64,000 nucleotides of DNA from Nocardioides sp. zg-1308 (GCF_013155375.1 NZ_JABJQY010000002.1:2356001-2420000), one strand, 5' to 3'. Shown: positions 17,858 through 24,661, numbered from the stretch's first letter. A program made the numbers and translations. Notes: generated by a model not told the origin, from the letters alone.

Positions 17858-18059
17858 GGTGGCGGCAGATCGCGTCGTGCGGCGGGTCTGGCGTGCGAGG
17901 TGCCGCCACCCAGGTCGGTGGTGGCCGGGTGGTGGCGGCAGATCGCGTCGTGCGGCGGGTCTGGCGTGCGAGGTGCCGCCACCCTTGTCGGTGCGCGGGT
18001 TCGGGTGGTGGCGGCAGATCGCGTCGTAGAGAGGGTCTGGCGTGCGAGGTGCCGCCACC
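17858..18059. repeat. Three direct copies of a 53-bp palindromic unit
   Basis: Units at 17858-17910, 17931-17983 and 18007-18059. Each begins GGTGGCGGCA and ends with its exact complement TGCCGCCACC, enclosing 33 nt. Units 1 and 2 are identical and unit 3 differs at four internal positions (GCGGC changed to AGAGA). Spacers are 20 and 23 nt, giving periods of 73 and 76 bp. The array fills most of the 265-bp gap between the convergent adnB and deoD genes. Each unit can form a hairpin, so it may act as a bidirectional terminator. The near-identity suggests recent amplification of a REP/BIME-like element. Confidence 0.9.
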
Positions 18060-18088
18060 AACGTCGGCGCCTGACGCGGACGGACGGC

Positions 18089-18799
18089 TCAGGCGAGCGC
18101 CGCGGTGAGGGCGATCTCCACCATCTCGCCGAACGTCTGCTCGCGCTCCTGCGACGTGGTCTCCTCGCCGGTCACGATGTGGTCGGAGACGGTGCAGATG
18201 GCCAGCGCCCGGCGCCGGTGCTTGGCGGCTAGCGTGTAGAGCGCACTCGCCTCCATCTCGACCGCGAGCACGCCGTACTTCACCATCTCGCCGAGCAGCT
18301 CGGGGCGCGCCGGGTAGAACGAGTCGCTGGAGAAGATCAGGCCGACGTGGAACGGCGAGCCGCCCTCGCGCGCCTCGGCCGCCTCGACCGCGCCGCGCAG
18401 CAGCCCGAAGTCGGCGACGGGTGCATAGTCGATGCCGTGGAACGCGATCCGGTTCATCGATGAGTCGGTGCACGCCCCGGAGGCGATGATGACGTCGCGC
18501 ACGCCCACGTCCTCGGTCACGGCGCCGCACGAGCCGACCCGCACGATCGACTGCACGTCGTAGTCGGTGAAGAGCTCGTTGACGTAGATCGACATCGACG
18601 GCTGACCCATGCCGGACCCCTGCACCGACACCGGACGGCCGTTCCACGTGCCGGTGAAGCCGAGCATCCCGCGCACCTCGCTGTAGCAGCGGGCGTCCTC
18701 GAGGAAGGTGTCCGCGATCCACCTGGCCCGCAGCGGGTCGCCGGGCAGCAGGACGATGGGGGCGATGTCGCCGGGCTGGGCGCCGATGTGCGTGCTCAC
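18089..18799 (-). CDS. deoD: DeoD-type purine nucleoside phosphorylase
   Basis: 236 residues from GTG 18799. The protein opens [25 protein letters not shown], typical of hexameric DeoD phosphorylases. [36 protein letters not shown] (phosphate-binding), [13 protein letters not shown] (ribose-binding Glu) and [11 protein letters not shown] (purine-binding Asp) follow. It phosphorolyses purine (deoxy)nucleosides to base and (deoxy)ribose-1-phosphate in purine salvage. A TAGCGT hexamer on the minus strand (18807-18812) is 7 nt from the start, so the mRNA is probably leaderless. It is divergent from nudC and convergent with adnB. Confidence 0.93.
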   Translation of the reverse strand: MSTHIGAQPGDIAPIVLLPGDPLRARWIADTFLEDARCYSEVRGMLGFTGTWNGRPVSVQGSGMGQPSMSIYVNELFTDYDVQSIVRVGSCGAVTEDVGVRDVIIASGACTDSSMNRIAFHGIDYAPVADFGLLRGAVEAAEAREGGSPFHVGLIFSSDSFYPARPELLGEMVKYGVLAVEMEASALYTLAAKHRRRALAICTVSDHIVTGEETTSQEREQTFGEMVEIALTAALA

Positions 18800-18806
18800 C
18801 GGCCGA

Positions 18807-18823
18807 ACGCTACCGACTAGCGT
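18807..18823. promoter_or_regulatory. Back-to-back leaderless promoters of deoD and nudC
   Basis: ACGCTA (18807-18812, reading TAGCGT on the minus strand) and TAGCGT (18818-18823, plus strand) form an inverted repeat separated by 5 bp. The first lies 7 nt before the deoD GTG and the second 8 nt before the nudC GTG. The -35 region of each would fall inside the other gene's start, so the promoters overlap. Confidence 0.6.
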
Positions 18824-18831
18824 GGGAAAGC

Positions 18832-19767
18832 GTGAGCGACCCGAGCCCCGTTGAGCGCCCCCTCCCGCACGTCGCCCTGTCGGCGCACGCCCACAACCGG
18901 ATGGGGCTGCGCCGGACCGACGAGGCGTGGCTCGCCGAGCGGACGGCCGACCAAGCCACCCGCGTGCTGGTGGTCGCGGGCAACCGGTTGCGCCCGGTCG
19001 ACGGCGCGGTCGCGTGGGTGAGCCCCGACGCCGCACCCGAGGGCCGGCTCGTGCTGCTCGGCGACGCGGACGGCGTCGTGCACCTCGCGGTCCTCGTGGA
19101 ACCCGACGACGCGCCGGGGGACCCGGAGGAGTGGGTGCCGCTGCGCTCCGTGCTGACCGCGGTCGCCGACCACGCGCCCGACCAGGCGCCGCTGCTCATG
19201 CACGCGATCGGGCTGGCCGAGTGGCACCACGCGACGCGGTTCTGCCCGCGCTGCGGCGGGACGCTGGTCAGCCGGTCCGCCGGGCACGAGCTGCGGTGCA
19301 CGCAGTGCGACCGCGCCCAGTTCCCGCGCACCGACCCCGCGGTGATCATGGCCATCACGAGCGGCGACGGCGACGACGAGGCGCTCCTGCTCGGTCGCAA
19401 CCGGGCCTGGCCGACAGGCCGCTGGTCGACCCTCGCCGGCTTCTGCGAGCCGGGGGAGACCCTCGAGGACGCCGTACGGCGCGAGGTGGAGGAGGAGGTC
19501 GGCGTGCGGGTCGGCGAGGTGGGCTACTTCGGCAGCCAGCCGTGGCCGCTGCCGGCCAGCCTGATGCTGGGCTTCACCGGGCGTGCGCTGACGACCGACA
19601 TCGACGTCGACGGCGCCGAGATCGAGGAGGCGCGCTGGTGGACGCGCGCCGAGCTCGAGGCGGCGGTGCGCTCGGGCGAGGTCGCGGTGCCGCACGGCAT
19701 CTCGATCTCGTCCTCGCTCATCGAGAGCTGGTTCGGCCGGCCCCTCGACGGGCCGGGCTGGGGCTGA
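18832..19767 (+). CDS. nudC: NAD+ diphosphatase NudC (Nudix)
   Basis: 311 residues. A four-Cys zinc ribbon, FCPRCGG...[18 protein letters not shown], sits at about residues 138-165. It precedes the Nudix box [23 protein letters not shown]. The diagnostic NudC element [11 protein letters not shown] follows about 12 residues after the box. These enzymes hydrolyse NAD(H) to NMN(H) and AMP, and also remove NAD caps from RNA. In M. tuberculosis the homologue Rv3199c lies in the same uvrD2/mrx1 neighbourhood. The start is GTG after a TAGCGT hexamer. Confidence 0.93.
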   Translation: MSDPSPVERPLPHVALSAHAHNRMGLRRTDEAWLAERTADQATRVLVVAGNRLRPVDGAVAWVSPDAAPEGRLVLLGDADGVVHLAVLVEPDDAPGDPEEWVPLRSVLTAVADHAPDQAPLLMHAIGLAEWHHATRFCPRCGGTLVSRSAGHELRCTQCDRAQFPRTDPAVIMAITSGDGDDEALLLGRNRAWPTGRWSTLAGFCEPGETLEDAVRREVEEEVGVRVGEVGYFGSQPWPLPASLMLGFTGRALTTDIDVDGAEIEEARWWTRAELEAAVRSGEVAVPHGISISSSLIESWFGRPLDGPGWG

Positions 19768-19778
19768 CCGCAGCCCGG
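19753..19778. terminator. Hairpin at the end of nudC
   Basis: CCGGGCTG (19753-19760) pairs with CAGCCCGG (19771-19778); a GGGCTG at 19761-19766 offers an alternative register. The structure includes the nudC stop codon and lies just before the convergent gene's stop. Confidence 0.5.
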
Positions 19779-19779
19779 C

Positions 19780-20256
19780 TCAGTCGCACTGGTCGCAGAT
19801 CCCCGTGGCGGGGAGCGCGATGAAGCAGCGCGGGCAGAGGTTCACCGGCCGGTCGCTCGCGGCGACGCGCGGACGGCTCGTGCCGGTGCTGCGGGTCGAG
19901 GTGGTCCGGGTCCGCGATGAGCCGGAGGAGCTCGACGGGGCGCTGGACCGCGTCGCCCGCGTGCCGGCCACGCGCTCGGGCGGCGAGTCGTCGCGGATCT
20001 CGAAGCCCAGGCGTCTCAGCGCCTTGGTCGCACCGGCCGAGCCGCCCGGGATGTCGGCGGGCGTGAGCGTACGTCCGGTGGCGAGGCCGTGAGCGATGCC
20101 GGCGATGGCGGCGGCGTCGTACTCCTTGCCGTGGTGCAGCAGGACGTGGGTCGAGACACCGCCGCGCACGAGCATGTAGTTGGCCCCGCCGGCTGCGTCC
20201 CATGTCTCCATCGCGGTCAGGACGTGGTCGCGGTCGATCGAGTTGAGCAAGGACAC
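19780..20256 (-). CDS. ScoMcrA-like N-terminal head domain protein with C-terminal zinc ribbon
   Basis: 158 residues from GTG 20256, with TAGCCT (20263-20268, minus strand) 6 nt upstream. Residues ~6-95 carry the pattern DRDHVLTAMETWD...LLHHGKEYDAAAIAGIAHGLATGRTL, a G-rich turn and a KALRRLGFEI ending. This resembles the head domain of ScoMcrA-like type IV restriction enzymes, where it precedes other DNA-recognition modules. Then come ~45 Ser/Thr/Arg-rich, probably disordered residues and a terminal CPRC...CDQC zinc ribbon. No SRA, sulfur-binding or HNH nuclease domain is present. The role is unknown; DNA or nucleic-acid binding is a reasonable inference. The domain assignment is from memory of the family pattern. 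Confidence 0.65.
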   Translation of the reverse strand: MSLLNSIDRDHVLTAMETWDAAGGANYMLVRGGVSTHVLLHHGKEYDAAAIAGIAHGLATGRTLTPADIPGGSAGATKALRRLGFEIRDDSPPERVAGTRATRSSAPSSSSGSSRTRTTSTRSTGTSRPRVAASDRPVNLCPRCFIALPATGICDQCD

Positions 20257-20300
20257 GACAGCAGGCTAACCCTGCTCGCCGACGACCGTGGGGGCGAGGC

Positions 20301-20543
20301 TCACGCGAGCGCCGCCAGCTTCTCCTTGACCTGCGCCACCGACGGGTTGGTCAGCGTGCTGCCGTCGGCGAAGAGGAGCGTGGGCACCGTCTGGTTGCCG
20401 CCGTTGGCCTGCTCGACGGTGAACGCGGCGTCGGGCTCCTGCTCGATGTCGACGATCGAGAACGCGATGCCCTCGCGGTCGAGCTGGCTCTTGAGGCGGT
20501 GGCAGTAGCCGCACCAGGGGGTGGTGAACATGGTGAAGGTCAT
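20301..20543 (-). CDS. mrx1: Mycoredoxin-1 (glutaredoxin-fold)
   Basis: 80 residues, the full size of the family. The active site is CGYC (Cys11, Cys14) after TTPW. The C-terminal part GGNQTVPTLLFADGSTLTNPS closely matches mycoredoxin-1, including the cis-Pro TVP motif. The enzyme uses mycothiol and the Mtr system to reduce S-mycothiolated proteins in the cytoplasm. It is divergent from uvrD2, as in M. tuberculosis (Rv3198A/Rv3198c). GGAGG occurs upstream but rather far (about 13 nt), so the start is supported mainly by alignment of the N-terminus. Confidence 0.93.
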   Translation of the reverse strand: MTFTMFTTPWCGYCHRLKSQLDREGIAFSIVDIEQEPDAAFTVEQANGGNQTVPTLLFADGSTLTNPSVAQVKEKLAALA

Positions 20544-20564
20544 GGGATGGAGTGTCCCCTCCGA

Positions 20565-20574
20565 CGTCTAGGCT
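20565..20574. promoter_or_regulatory. Overlapping -10 elements between mrx1 and uvrD2
   Basis: TAGGCT (20569-20574) on the plus strand would serve uvrD2, giving a leader of about 37 nt. On the minus strand TAGACG (20565-20570) could serve mrx1. The two hexamers share the central TA. Confidence 0.45.
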
Positions 20575-20617
20575 GGCGAACACCCCTCTCAACCACGACG
20601 TCGCAGGAGTTGTTCCG

Positions 20618-22660
20618 TTGCTCGAAGCGCTCGATCCCGAGCAGCGACAGGTCGCCGAGGCGCTGCGCGGGCCGGTGCGCGTCCTCGCCGGCGCGGGCAC
20701 CGGCAAGACCCGCGCGATCACCCACCGCATCGCGCACGGCGTCGCCCAGGGCGTCTACGCCCCCACCGAGGTGCTGGCGCTCTCGTTCACCACGCGGGCG
20801 GCGGGCGAGATGCGCGAGCGGCTGCGTCGCCTCGGCGCCCCGGGCGTCCAGGCGCGCACCTTCCACTCCGCCGCCCTGCGCCAGCTCCGGTTCTTCTGGC
20901 CGCGGGTCCACCAGCGCGACCTGCCCGAGCTCACCGAGTCCAAGCTCGGCATGCTCGCCCTGGCCGCGCGGCGCCAGCGGCTGAGCGTGGACAAGGCGAC
21001 GCTGCGCGACCTCGCCAGCGAGATCGAGTGGGCCAAGGTGTCCAACGTCGGTCCCGACGCCTACGCCGCGCTGGCCCGCTCGCGCGGCCGGGCCGTGTCA
21101 GGCCTCGAGCCCGAGGTCGTGGCCCGCGCGTTCGACGCCTACGAGGAGGTCAAGCGCGGCCAGGGGCGCATGGACATGGAGGACGTCCTGCTCTTCGGTG
21201 CCGGCCTGCTGGCCGACAACGAGGCGGTGGCGGCGCAGGTGCGCCGGCAGTACAAGTGGTTCGTCGTCGACGAGTTCCAGGACGTCTCCCCGCTCCAGCA
21301 CGCGCTCCTCGACCTGTGGCTCGGTGGCCGCGACGAGCTGTGCGTCGTCGGTGACCCCGCCCAGACGATCTACTCCTTCGCCGGCGCCGACGCGCGCTAC
21401 CTCCGCGAGTTCACCCACAAGTTCCCCACCGCCACGAGCGTCGAGCTGGTCCGCAACTACCGCTCGACGCCGGAGATCGTCACCGCGGCCAACCAGCTGC
21501 TCGCCGGCACCGCCAGCAAGGGCGTCGACCTGGTCGCCCAGCGACCCGCGGGAGCGCGCATCACCTACCGCGAGGCGACCGACGAGGTCGCCGAGGCCGA
21601 CGCGGTCGCCGAGCGCCTGGCGGGGCTGCGGGCCGCGGGCACCCCCGCCAGCCGGATGGCGGTGCTGCTGCGCATCAACGCCCAGTCCGAGCGCTTCGAG
21701 GAGGCGCTCGCGGCGCGAGGCCTGCCCTACGTCGTGCGTGGTGCGGCCCGCTTCTTCGACCGCCCCGAGGTGCGGCAGGCCATCACCCTGGTCCGCGGCG
21801 CCGCCCGCAGCGGTGAGGCATCCGGTCCGGTGGCGGACTCCGTGGTGGCGGTGCTGTCCCAGATGGGCCACTCGACCGACCCGCCCGAGGGCAGGGGCGA
21901 GGTCCGCAACAGATGGGAGTCCCTCCAGGCGCTGGTCGACCTGGCTGCCGACTTCGGCCGCGAGCGCCCCGACGCGGTCCTGGGCGACCTCGTGGACGAC
22001 CTCGACCGGCGTGCCGGCGAGCAGCACGCCCCGGTCGCCGACGCGGTCACCATCGCCACCATCCACTCGGCCAAGGGCCTGGAGTGGGACGCCGTCTTCG
22101 TCGCGGGCATGCACGAGAAGATGATGCCGATCTCGCAGGCCCAGACGCCGGCCGAGATCGAGGAGGAGCGGCGCCTGCTCTACGTCGCCATGACCCGCGC
22201 CCGCGACGAGCTCGCGGTGTCCTGGGCGGTCGCGCGCGAGCCTGGTGGTCGGGCCAACCGGGGGAGCTCGCCCTTCCTGGCCCCGGTGCTCGACGGGGTG
22301 CCGGGCGTCTCCGGGCAGCGCCGCGAGCGGAGCAAGCGCAACCGCGCCGCGCTCCACTGCCGCGAGTGCGGGGGCGCGCTGTCCAACGCCCGGGAGAAGA
22401 AGACCGGCCGGTGCGCCGACTGCCCGGCGTCCTACGACGAGGCGCTGTTCGAGAAGCTGCGCGAGTGGCGCCTGGCGCGCGCGTCGGAGGACAGCGTGCC
22501 GGCGTTCGTCATCTTCACCGACGCCACCCTCCAGCTCATCGCCGAGCACGTCCCCAGCAACGAGTCCGGACTGCGCGCCATCAGTGGCGTGGGACCGAGC
22601 AAGATCAGCAAGTACGGCGACGAGGTGCTCGCCCTGGTCGCCGCCGAGTCCTCTCGCTGA
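20618..22660 (+). CDS. uvrD2: ATP-dependent DNA helicase UvrD2
   Basis: 680 residues from TTG 20618, chosen because AGGAG lies 8 nt upstream and the product then begins at the conserved LEALDPEQRQVAEALRGPVRVLAGAGTGKTR. SF1 helicase motifs follow: LSFTTRAAGEMRERLRR, VDEFQDVSPLQ, VGDPAQTIYSFAGAD, IHSAKGLEWDAVFVAGMHE and EERRLLYVAMTRARDEL. The C-terminal region has the UvrD2-specific tetracysteine CREC...CADC (about residues 583-605) and a terminal HRDC domain. This architecture is typical of actinobacterial UvrD2, a 3'-5' helicase in which the Cys motif couples ATPase to unwinding. It is followed by a strong hairpin and whiB7. Confidence 0.94.
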   Translation: MLEALDPEQRQVAEALRGPVRVLAGAGTGKTRAITHRIAHGVAQGVYAPTEVLALSFTTRAAGEMRERLRRLGAPGVQARTFHSAALRQLRFFWPRVHQRDLPELTESKLGMLALAARRQRLSVDKATLRDLASEIEWAKVSNVGPDAYAALARSRGRAVSGLEPEVVARAFDAYEEVKRGQGRMDMEDVLLFGAGLLADNEAVAAQVRRQYKWFVVDEFQDVSPLQHALLDLWLGGRDELCVVGDPAQTIYSFAGADARYLREFTHKFPTATSVELVRNYRSTPEIVTAANQLLAGTASKGVDLVAQRPAGARITYREATDEVAEADAVAERLAGLRAAGTPASRMAVLLRINAQSERFEEALAARGLPYVVRGAARFFDRPEVRQAITLVRGAARSGEASGPVADSVVAVLSQMGHSTDPPEGRGEVRNRWESLQALVDLAADFGRERPDAVLGDLVDDLDRRAGEQHAPVADAVTIATIHSAKGLEWDAVFVAGMHEKMMPISQAQTPAEIEEERRLLYVAMTRARDELAVSWAVAREPGGRANRGSSPFLAPVLDGVPGVSGQRRERSKRNRAALHCRECGGALSNAREKKTGRCADCPASYDEALFEKLREWRLARASEDSVPAFVIFTDATLQLIAEHVPSNESGLRAISGVGPSKISKYGDEVLALVAAESSR

Positions 22661-22673
22661 GGGTTCGTCGGAG

Positions 22674-22705
22674 CGCCCACGAGCCTCGCGCGAGGCTCGC
22701 GGGCG
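22674..22705 (+). terminator. Terminator after uvrD2
   Basis: A 16-bp stem with one A-C mismatch (22674-22689 with 22690-22705) centred on CGCGCG, starting 13 nt after the stop. It insulates uvrD2 from the whiB7 promoter. Confidence 0.7.
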
Positions 22706-22757
22706 GGCCGTCGCGGGGCCCCGGCGAAGATTCTCGAAGAAATTCTTGGTAATACCC

Positions 22758-22797
22758 ATAAAATGGTTTGCCCCTGACGACACCCAGGGTCTAGCGT
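22758..22797 (+). promoter_or_regulatory. whiB7 promoter with AT-rich WhiB7 box
   Basis: ATAAAAT (22758-22764) lies 3 bp upstream of a -35 element TTGCCC (22768-22773), followed after 18 bp by TAGCGT (22792-22797). An AT-rich stretch just upstream of the -35 is the known target of the WhiB7 AT-hook, which activates its own SigA promoter. The surrounding 22730-22770 is the most AT-rich stretch of the window. The transcript would have a leader of roughly 370 nt. Confidence 0.7.
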
Positions 22798-22871
22798 TCC
22801 ACTCACAACAACCCGCGCACTGGGATCGCTGACAACGATCCGCGCCCGACGCACCGAAGGAGGTGGCCCCC

Positions 22872-23054
22872 ATGGAGAACTACACGATGACGATGACGGC
22901 GTGGACGCCGTCCTTCGGCATGTCCACCCTCGGCCGCCCCTGCGCGCACACGCGCGCCCTCGGCGCCGGCGTGGTGGCTGTCCAGGACGCCGCCGCCATC
23001 GTTCGCATCAAGGGCGATTTCCCGGGTTCTCCTGCCTGGAGTCCGTCGAGCTAG
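22872..23054 (+). CDS. whiB7 leader peptide (upstream ORF)
   Basis: 60-residue ORF from ATG 22872 with an excellent AAGGAGG (22857-22863) 8 nt upstream. It begins MENYTMTMTAWTPSFGMSTLG and has a Thr/Met-rich start and a hydrophobic AGVVAVQDAAAIV segment. It lies in the whiB7 leader between promoter and attenuator, and its stop is 25 nt before the terminator stem. In mycobacteria and streptomycetes whiB7 leaders contain such an ORF, and impaired translation by ribosome-targeting antibiotics permits read-through. The peptide itself is likely a sensor, not a functional protein. Confidence 0.75.
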   Translation: MENYTMTMTAWTPSFGMSTLGRPCAHTRALGAGVVAVQDAAAIVRIKGDFPGSPAWSPSS

Positions 23055-23079
23055 GTCACACCTCGCATCGGCAGCCTCC

Positions 23080-23121
23080 AGGCCGCGGAACCCGACACCG
23101 GGATCCGCGGCCTCTTTGTTT
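23080..23121 (+). terminator. Intrinsic terminator/attenuator in the whiB7 leader
   Basis: AGGCCGCGGA (23080-23089) pairs perfectly with 23104-23113. Inside it CCCG-ACAC-CGGG extends the stem after one A-A mismatch. The stem is followed directly by a T-rich tract CTTTGTTT, rare in this GC-rich window. It lies between the leader ORF and whiB7 and has the form of a transcription attenuator. Confidence 0.88.
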
Positions 23122-23174
23122 GTCCCACCGATCCATTCCATCCGCGATCAGGTCAACGAGTAGGAGGTGAACAC

Positions 23175-23522
23175 ATGACCATCAGCGTTCTCGACCGCCC
23201 CCGAGCTGCCGACGCACAGACCCAGCTGGAGCCGCAGGCTGCACTGGGCGCCCTGCACGACGCAGCTGCCGGAGTGGATGAGGAGTTGCTGCCCTGCCGC
23301 GTCAACGACGCAGAGCTGTGGTTCGCCGAGTCCCCCGCGGACGTGGAGCACGCCAAGGCCCTGTGCACGGACTGCCCCGTGCAGGCGCTGTGCCTCGACG
23401 GAGCCCTCGAGCGGCGCGAGCCGTGGGGCGTCTGGGGAGGCGAGCTCTTCCTCCAGGGCGTGGTGATCCCGCGCAAGCGGCCGCGCGGCCGGCCCCGCAA
23501 GTCCGACCAGCCCGCCGCGTAG
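23175..23522 (+). CDS. whiB7: WhiB7 redox-sensitive transcriptional activator
   Basis: 115 residues with the four iron-sulfur cluster cysteines Cys41, Cys64, Cys67 and Cys73 and the WhiB turn GVWGG (85-89). A C-terminal AT-hook KRPRGRPRK (101-109) distinguishes WhiB7 from other WhiB proteins. WhiB7 binds the principal sigma factor and activates intrinsic antibiotic-resistance genes. AGGAGG is well placed before the ATG. Position after uvrD2 matches M. tuberculosis Rv3197A. Control is through an AT-rich autoregulated promoter, a leader ORF and an attenuator terminator, all described separately. Confidence 0.95.
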   Translation: MTISVLDRPRAADAQTQLEPQAALGALHDAAAGVDEELLPCRVNDAELWFAESPADVEHAKALCTDCPVQALCLDGALERREPWGVWGGELFLQGVVIPRKRPRGRPRKSDQPAA

Positions 23523-23567
23523 GCACACCGCGTCATCCCCTCCAAGGAAATACAGGAATCAACTTCA

Positions 23568-23762
23568 ATGAATACCTACCGAAATGGACGCAACGACATG
23601 AATCTCATGCATGAAGAACTCGCACGCGCGCAAATGTCCGCGCGCCTGGGAGAGGCGCACGAACTGCGACGCGGCCACCACCTGGCCATGGCCCGTCGGT
23701 TGAGCCGCAAGGCCGAGCAGGCCGCGCAGCAGGCGCGTCTCGCCCTCGCTCGCGCGATCTGA
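23568..23762 (+). CDS. Small basic helical protein downstream of whiB7
   Basis: 64 residues from ATG 23568; ATG 23598 (MNLMHEELARAQ) is an in-frame alternative. After a short polar start it is almost wholly helix-forming: LARAQMSARLGEAHELRRGHHLAMARRLSRKAEQAAQQARLALARAI, net basic and amphipathic. Small proteins of this composition are common in actinobacteria, but I know no function. AGGAA lies about 13 nt upstream of the first ATG. It is 45 nt after whiB7 on the same strand and is probably cotranscribed, which would make it inducible with whiB7. Confidence 0.6.
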   Translation: MNTYRNGRNDMNLMHEELARAQMSARLGEAHELRRGHHLAMARRLSRKAEQAAQQARLALARAI

Positions 23763-23823
23763 GCACAGCACCTCGAGGACGGACCTCGGGACACGCTCCA
23801 CCCTGATCGCGGGTGAACCCAGC

Positions 23824-23864
23824 ACGAGCCGGTACGTCGTCACGGTGACGACGTACCGGCTCGT
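23824..23864. terminator. 41-bp near-perfect palindrome ending the whiB7 unit
   Basis: Two perfect 20-nt arms (23824-23843 and 23845-23864) around a single G at 23844. It lies 61 nt after the small gene and 27 nt before the next gene. The RNA would fold into a very long hairpin; there is no clear T-tract. Confidence 0.8.
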
Positions 23865-23891
23865 CTGCGTCCCGGGGGTAGCCTCGGCCGG

Positions 23892-24059
23892 GTGAGCGAC
23901 GTGGTCACCTGTGCCTTCTGCGGCACCGAGGCGCCCGAGGCGGAGACCCTCACCTGGACCGTCGCGGTGGAGAACGGCCGGCGCCGGGCGTTCTGCGACA
24001 CCTGCTCGCGCAGCAACCTGCGAGCCATGGAGGGCAAGCTCGACAGCGAGTGGTGGTGA
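23892..24059 (+). CDS. Small zinc-ribbon protein
   Basis: 55 residues from GTG 23892 preceded by TAGCCT (23879-23884) 7 nt upstream. Two Cys pairs, CAFC at the N-terminus and CDTC after a ~24-residue beta-type insert ending RRRAFC, make a zinc ribbon. The C-terminal helix SRSNLRAMEGKLDSEWW resembles a widespread actinobacterial small protein of unknown role. The ORF is short but start signal, codon use and Cys spacing support it. Confidence 0.7.
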   Translation: MSDVVTCAFCGTEAPEAETLTWTVAVENGRRRAFCDTCSRSNLRAMEGKLDSEWW

Positions 24060-24078
24060 CCGCGCCGCTCGCGGCGGG

Positions 24079-24645
24079 TCAGCCGGTCTCGAACCAGGCG
24101 CACCCGCAGTAGGGGTGGCGCTGCCAGCGCCGGTCTCGCGGGACCGGCTCGTGGTCCAGGAGCCACGACGTCAGCCAGGTGGACGGCGTCTCGCCGCGAG
24201 CCCAGGCGGCGAGCTCGCGGGCCGCCGCGCCGGCGGCCATCGCCAGCAGGGGGCGGGGCGGCTGCGGGTCGTGCACCGCGCCACCCTCGTCGAGGACGTA
24301 CGCCGCGACGCACCGGGCGCACGGACCGACGCCGGGCGCCGCCCACGGTCCCACCTCGACGGCGTGCGGGCGGACGCCGACCAGCAGGTGGGGGAGCGAG
24401 GACACGGTCCAGTCGTCGACCGTCCCCGACACCTGACGGCCGGCCGCCACGGCGAGGCCCACGGGCGCGGCGGCGTCGACGACGACGCCGGCCGCGGTGA
24501 GGGCGGCGAGCACCGGCTCGCGCCAGGCGCGGGGGCAGTCGAGCTGGGCGCGGAGCGGGACGGACCAGGGGCGGGCGCTGGCGGGCAGGCTGGCGGGCAT
24601 GTCCTGACGTTGCCACGCGGGACGCGGCGACGGCCGGTCGTCCAC
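24079..24645 (-). CDS. TOMM/cyclodehydratase-associated leader-peptide-binding-like protein (short)
   Basis: 188 residues from GTG 24645, or 173 from ATG 24600 (MPASLPASARPW). The central VGPCARCVAAYVLDEGG and terminal WQRHPYCGCAWF give a CxxC...CxC zinc site. This is characteristic of the ThiF-like/ocin-ThiF proteins that partner YcaO in thiazole/oxazole-modified peptide pathways. In those proteins a GC-RC-D-HR motif precedes a WPPHPxCGC motif. Here the protein is short: the N-terminal region before the CxxC is only ~110 residues and no ATP-binding loop is visible. No YcaO is in the window. It may be a degenerate or repurposed member. Confidence 0.6.
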   Translation of the reverse strand: MDDRPSPRPAWQRQDMPASLPASARPWSVPLRAQLDCPRAWREPVLAALTAAGVVVDAAAPVGLAVAAGRQVSGTVDDWTVSSLPHLLVGVRPHAVEVGPWAAPGVGPCARCVAAYVLDEGGAVHDPQPPRPLLAMAAGAAARELAAWARGETPSTWLTSWLLDHEPVPRDRRWQRHPYCGCAWFETG

Positions 24646-24661
24646 AGCCCCGTGAATGCAG

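Noticed and set aside
17858..18059. CRISPR array
   Set aside because: There are only three units, the repeats are 53 bp with their own inverted ends, spacers are 20-23 nt and related in sequence, and no cas gene is nearby.
17745..18722. Reading the triplicated palindromes as protein-coding (minus strand, repeated H-A-R-P motifs)
   Set aside because: The frame only continues because the repeats are stop-free; it overlaps deoD out of frame and has no start signal or domain.
22872..23054. Treating the whiB7 upstream ORF as an ordinary small protein gene
   Set aside because: Its place between the promoter and a T-tract terminator in the leader fits a regulatory ORF; no domain is visible.
24079..24645. 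Active TOMM/azole-peptide biosynthesis locus
   Set aside because: No YcaO, dehydrogenase or precursor peptide is visible, and the protein is too short to be a complete cyclodehydratase partner.
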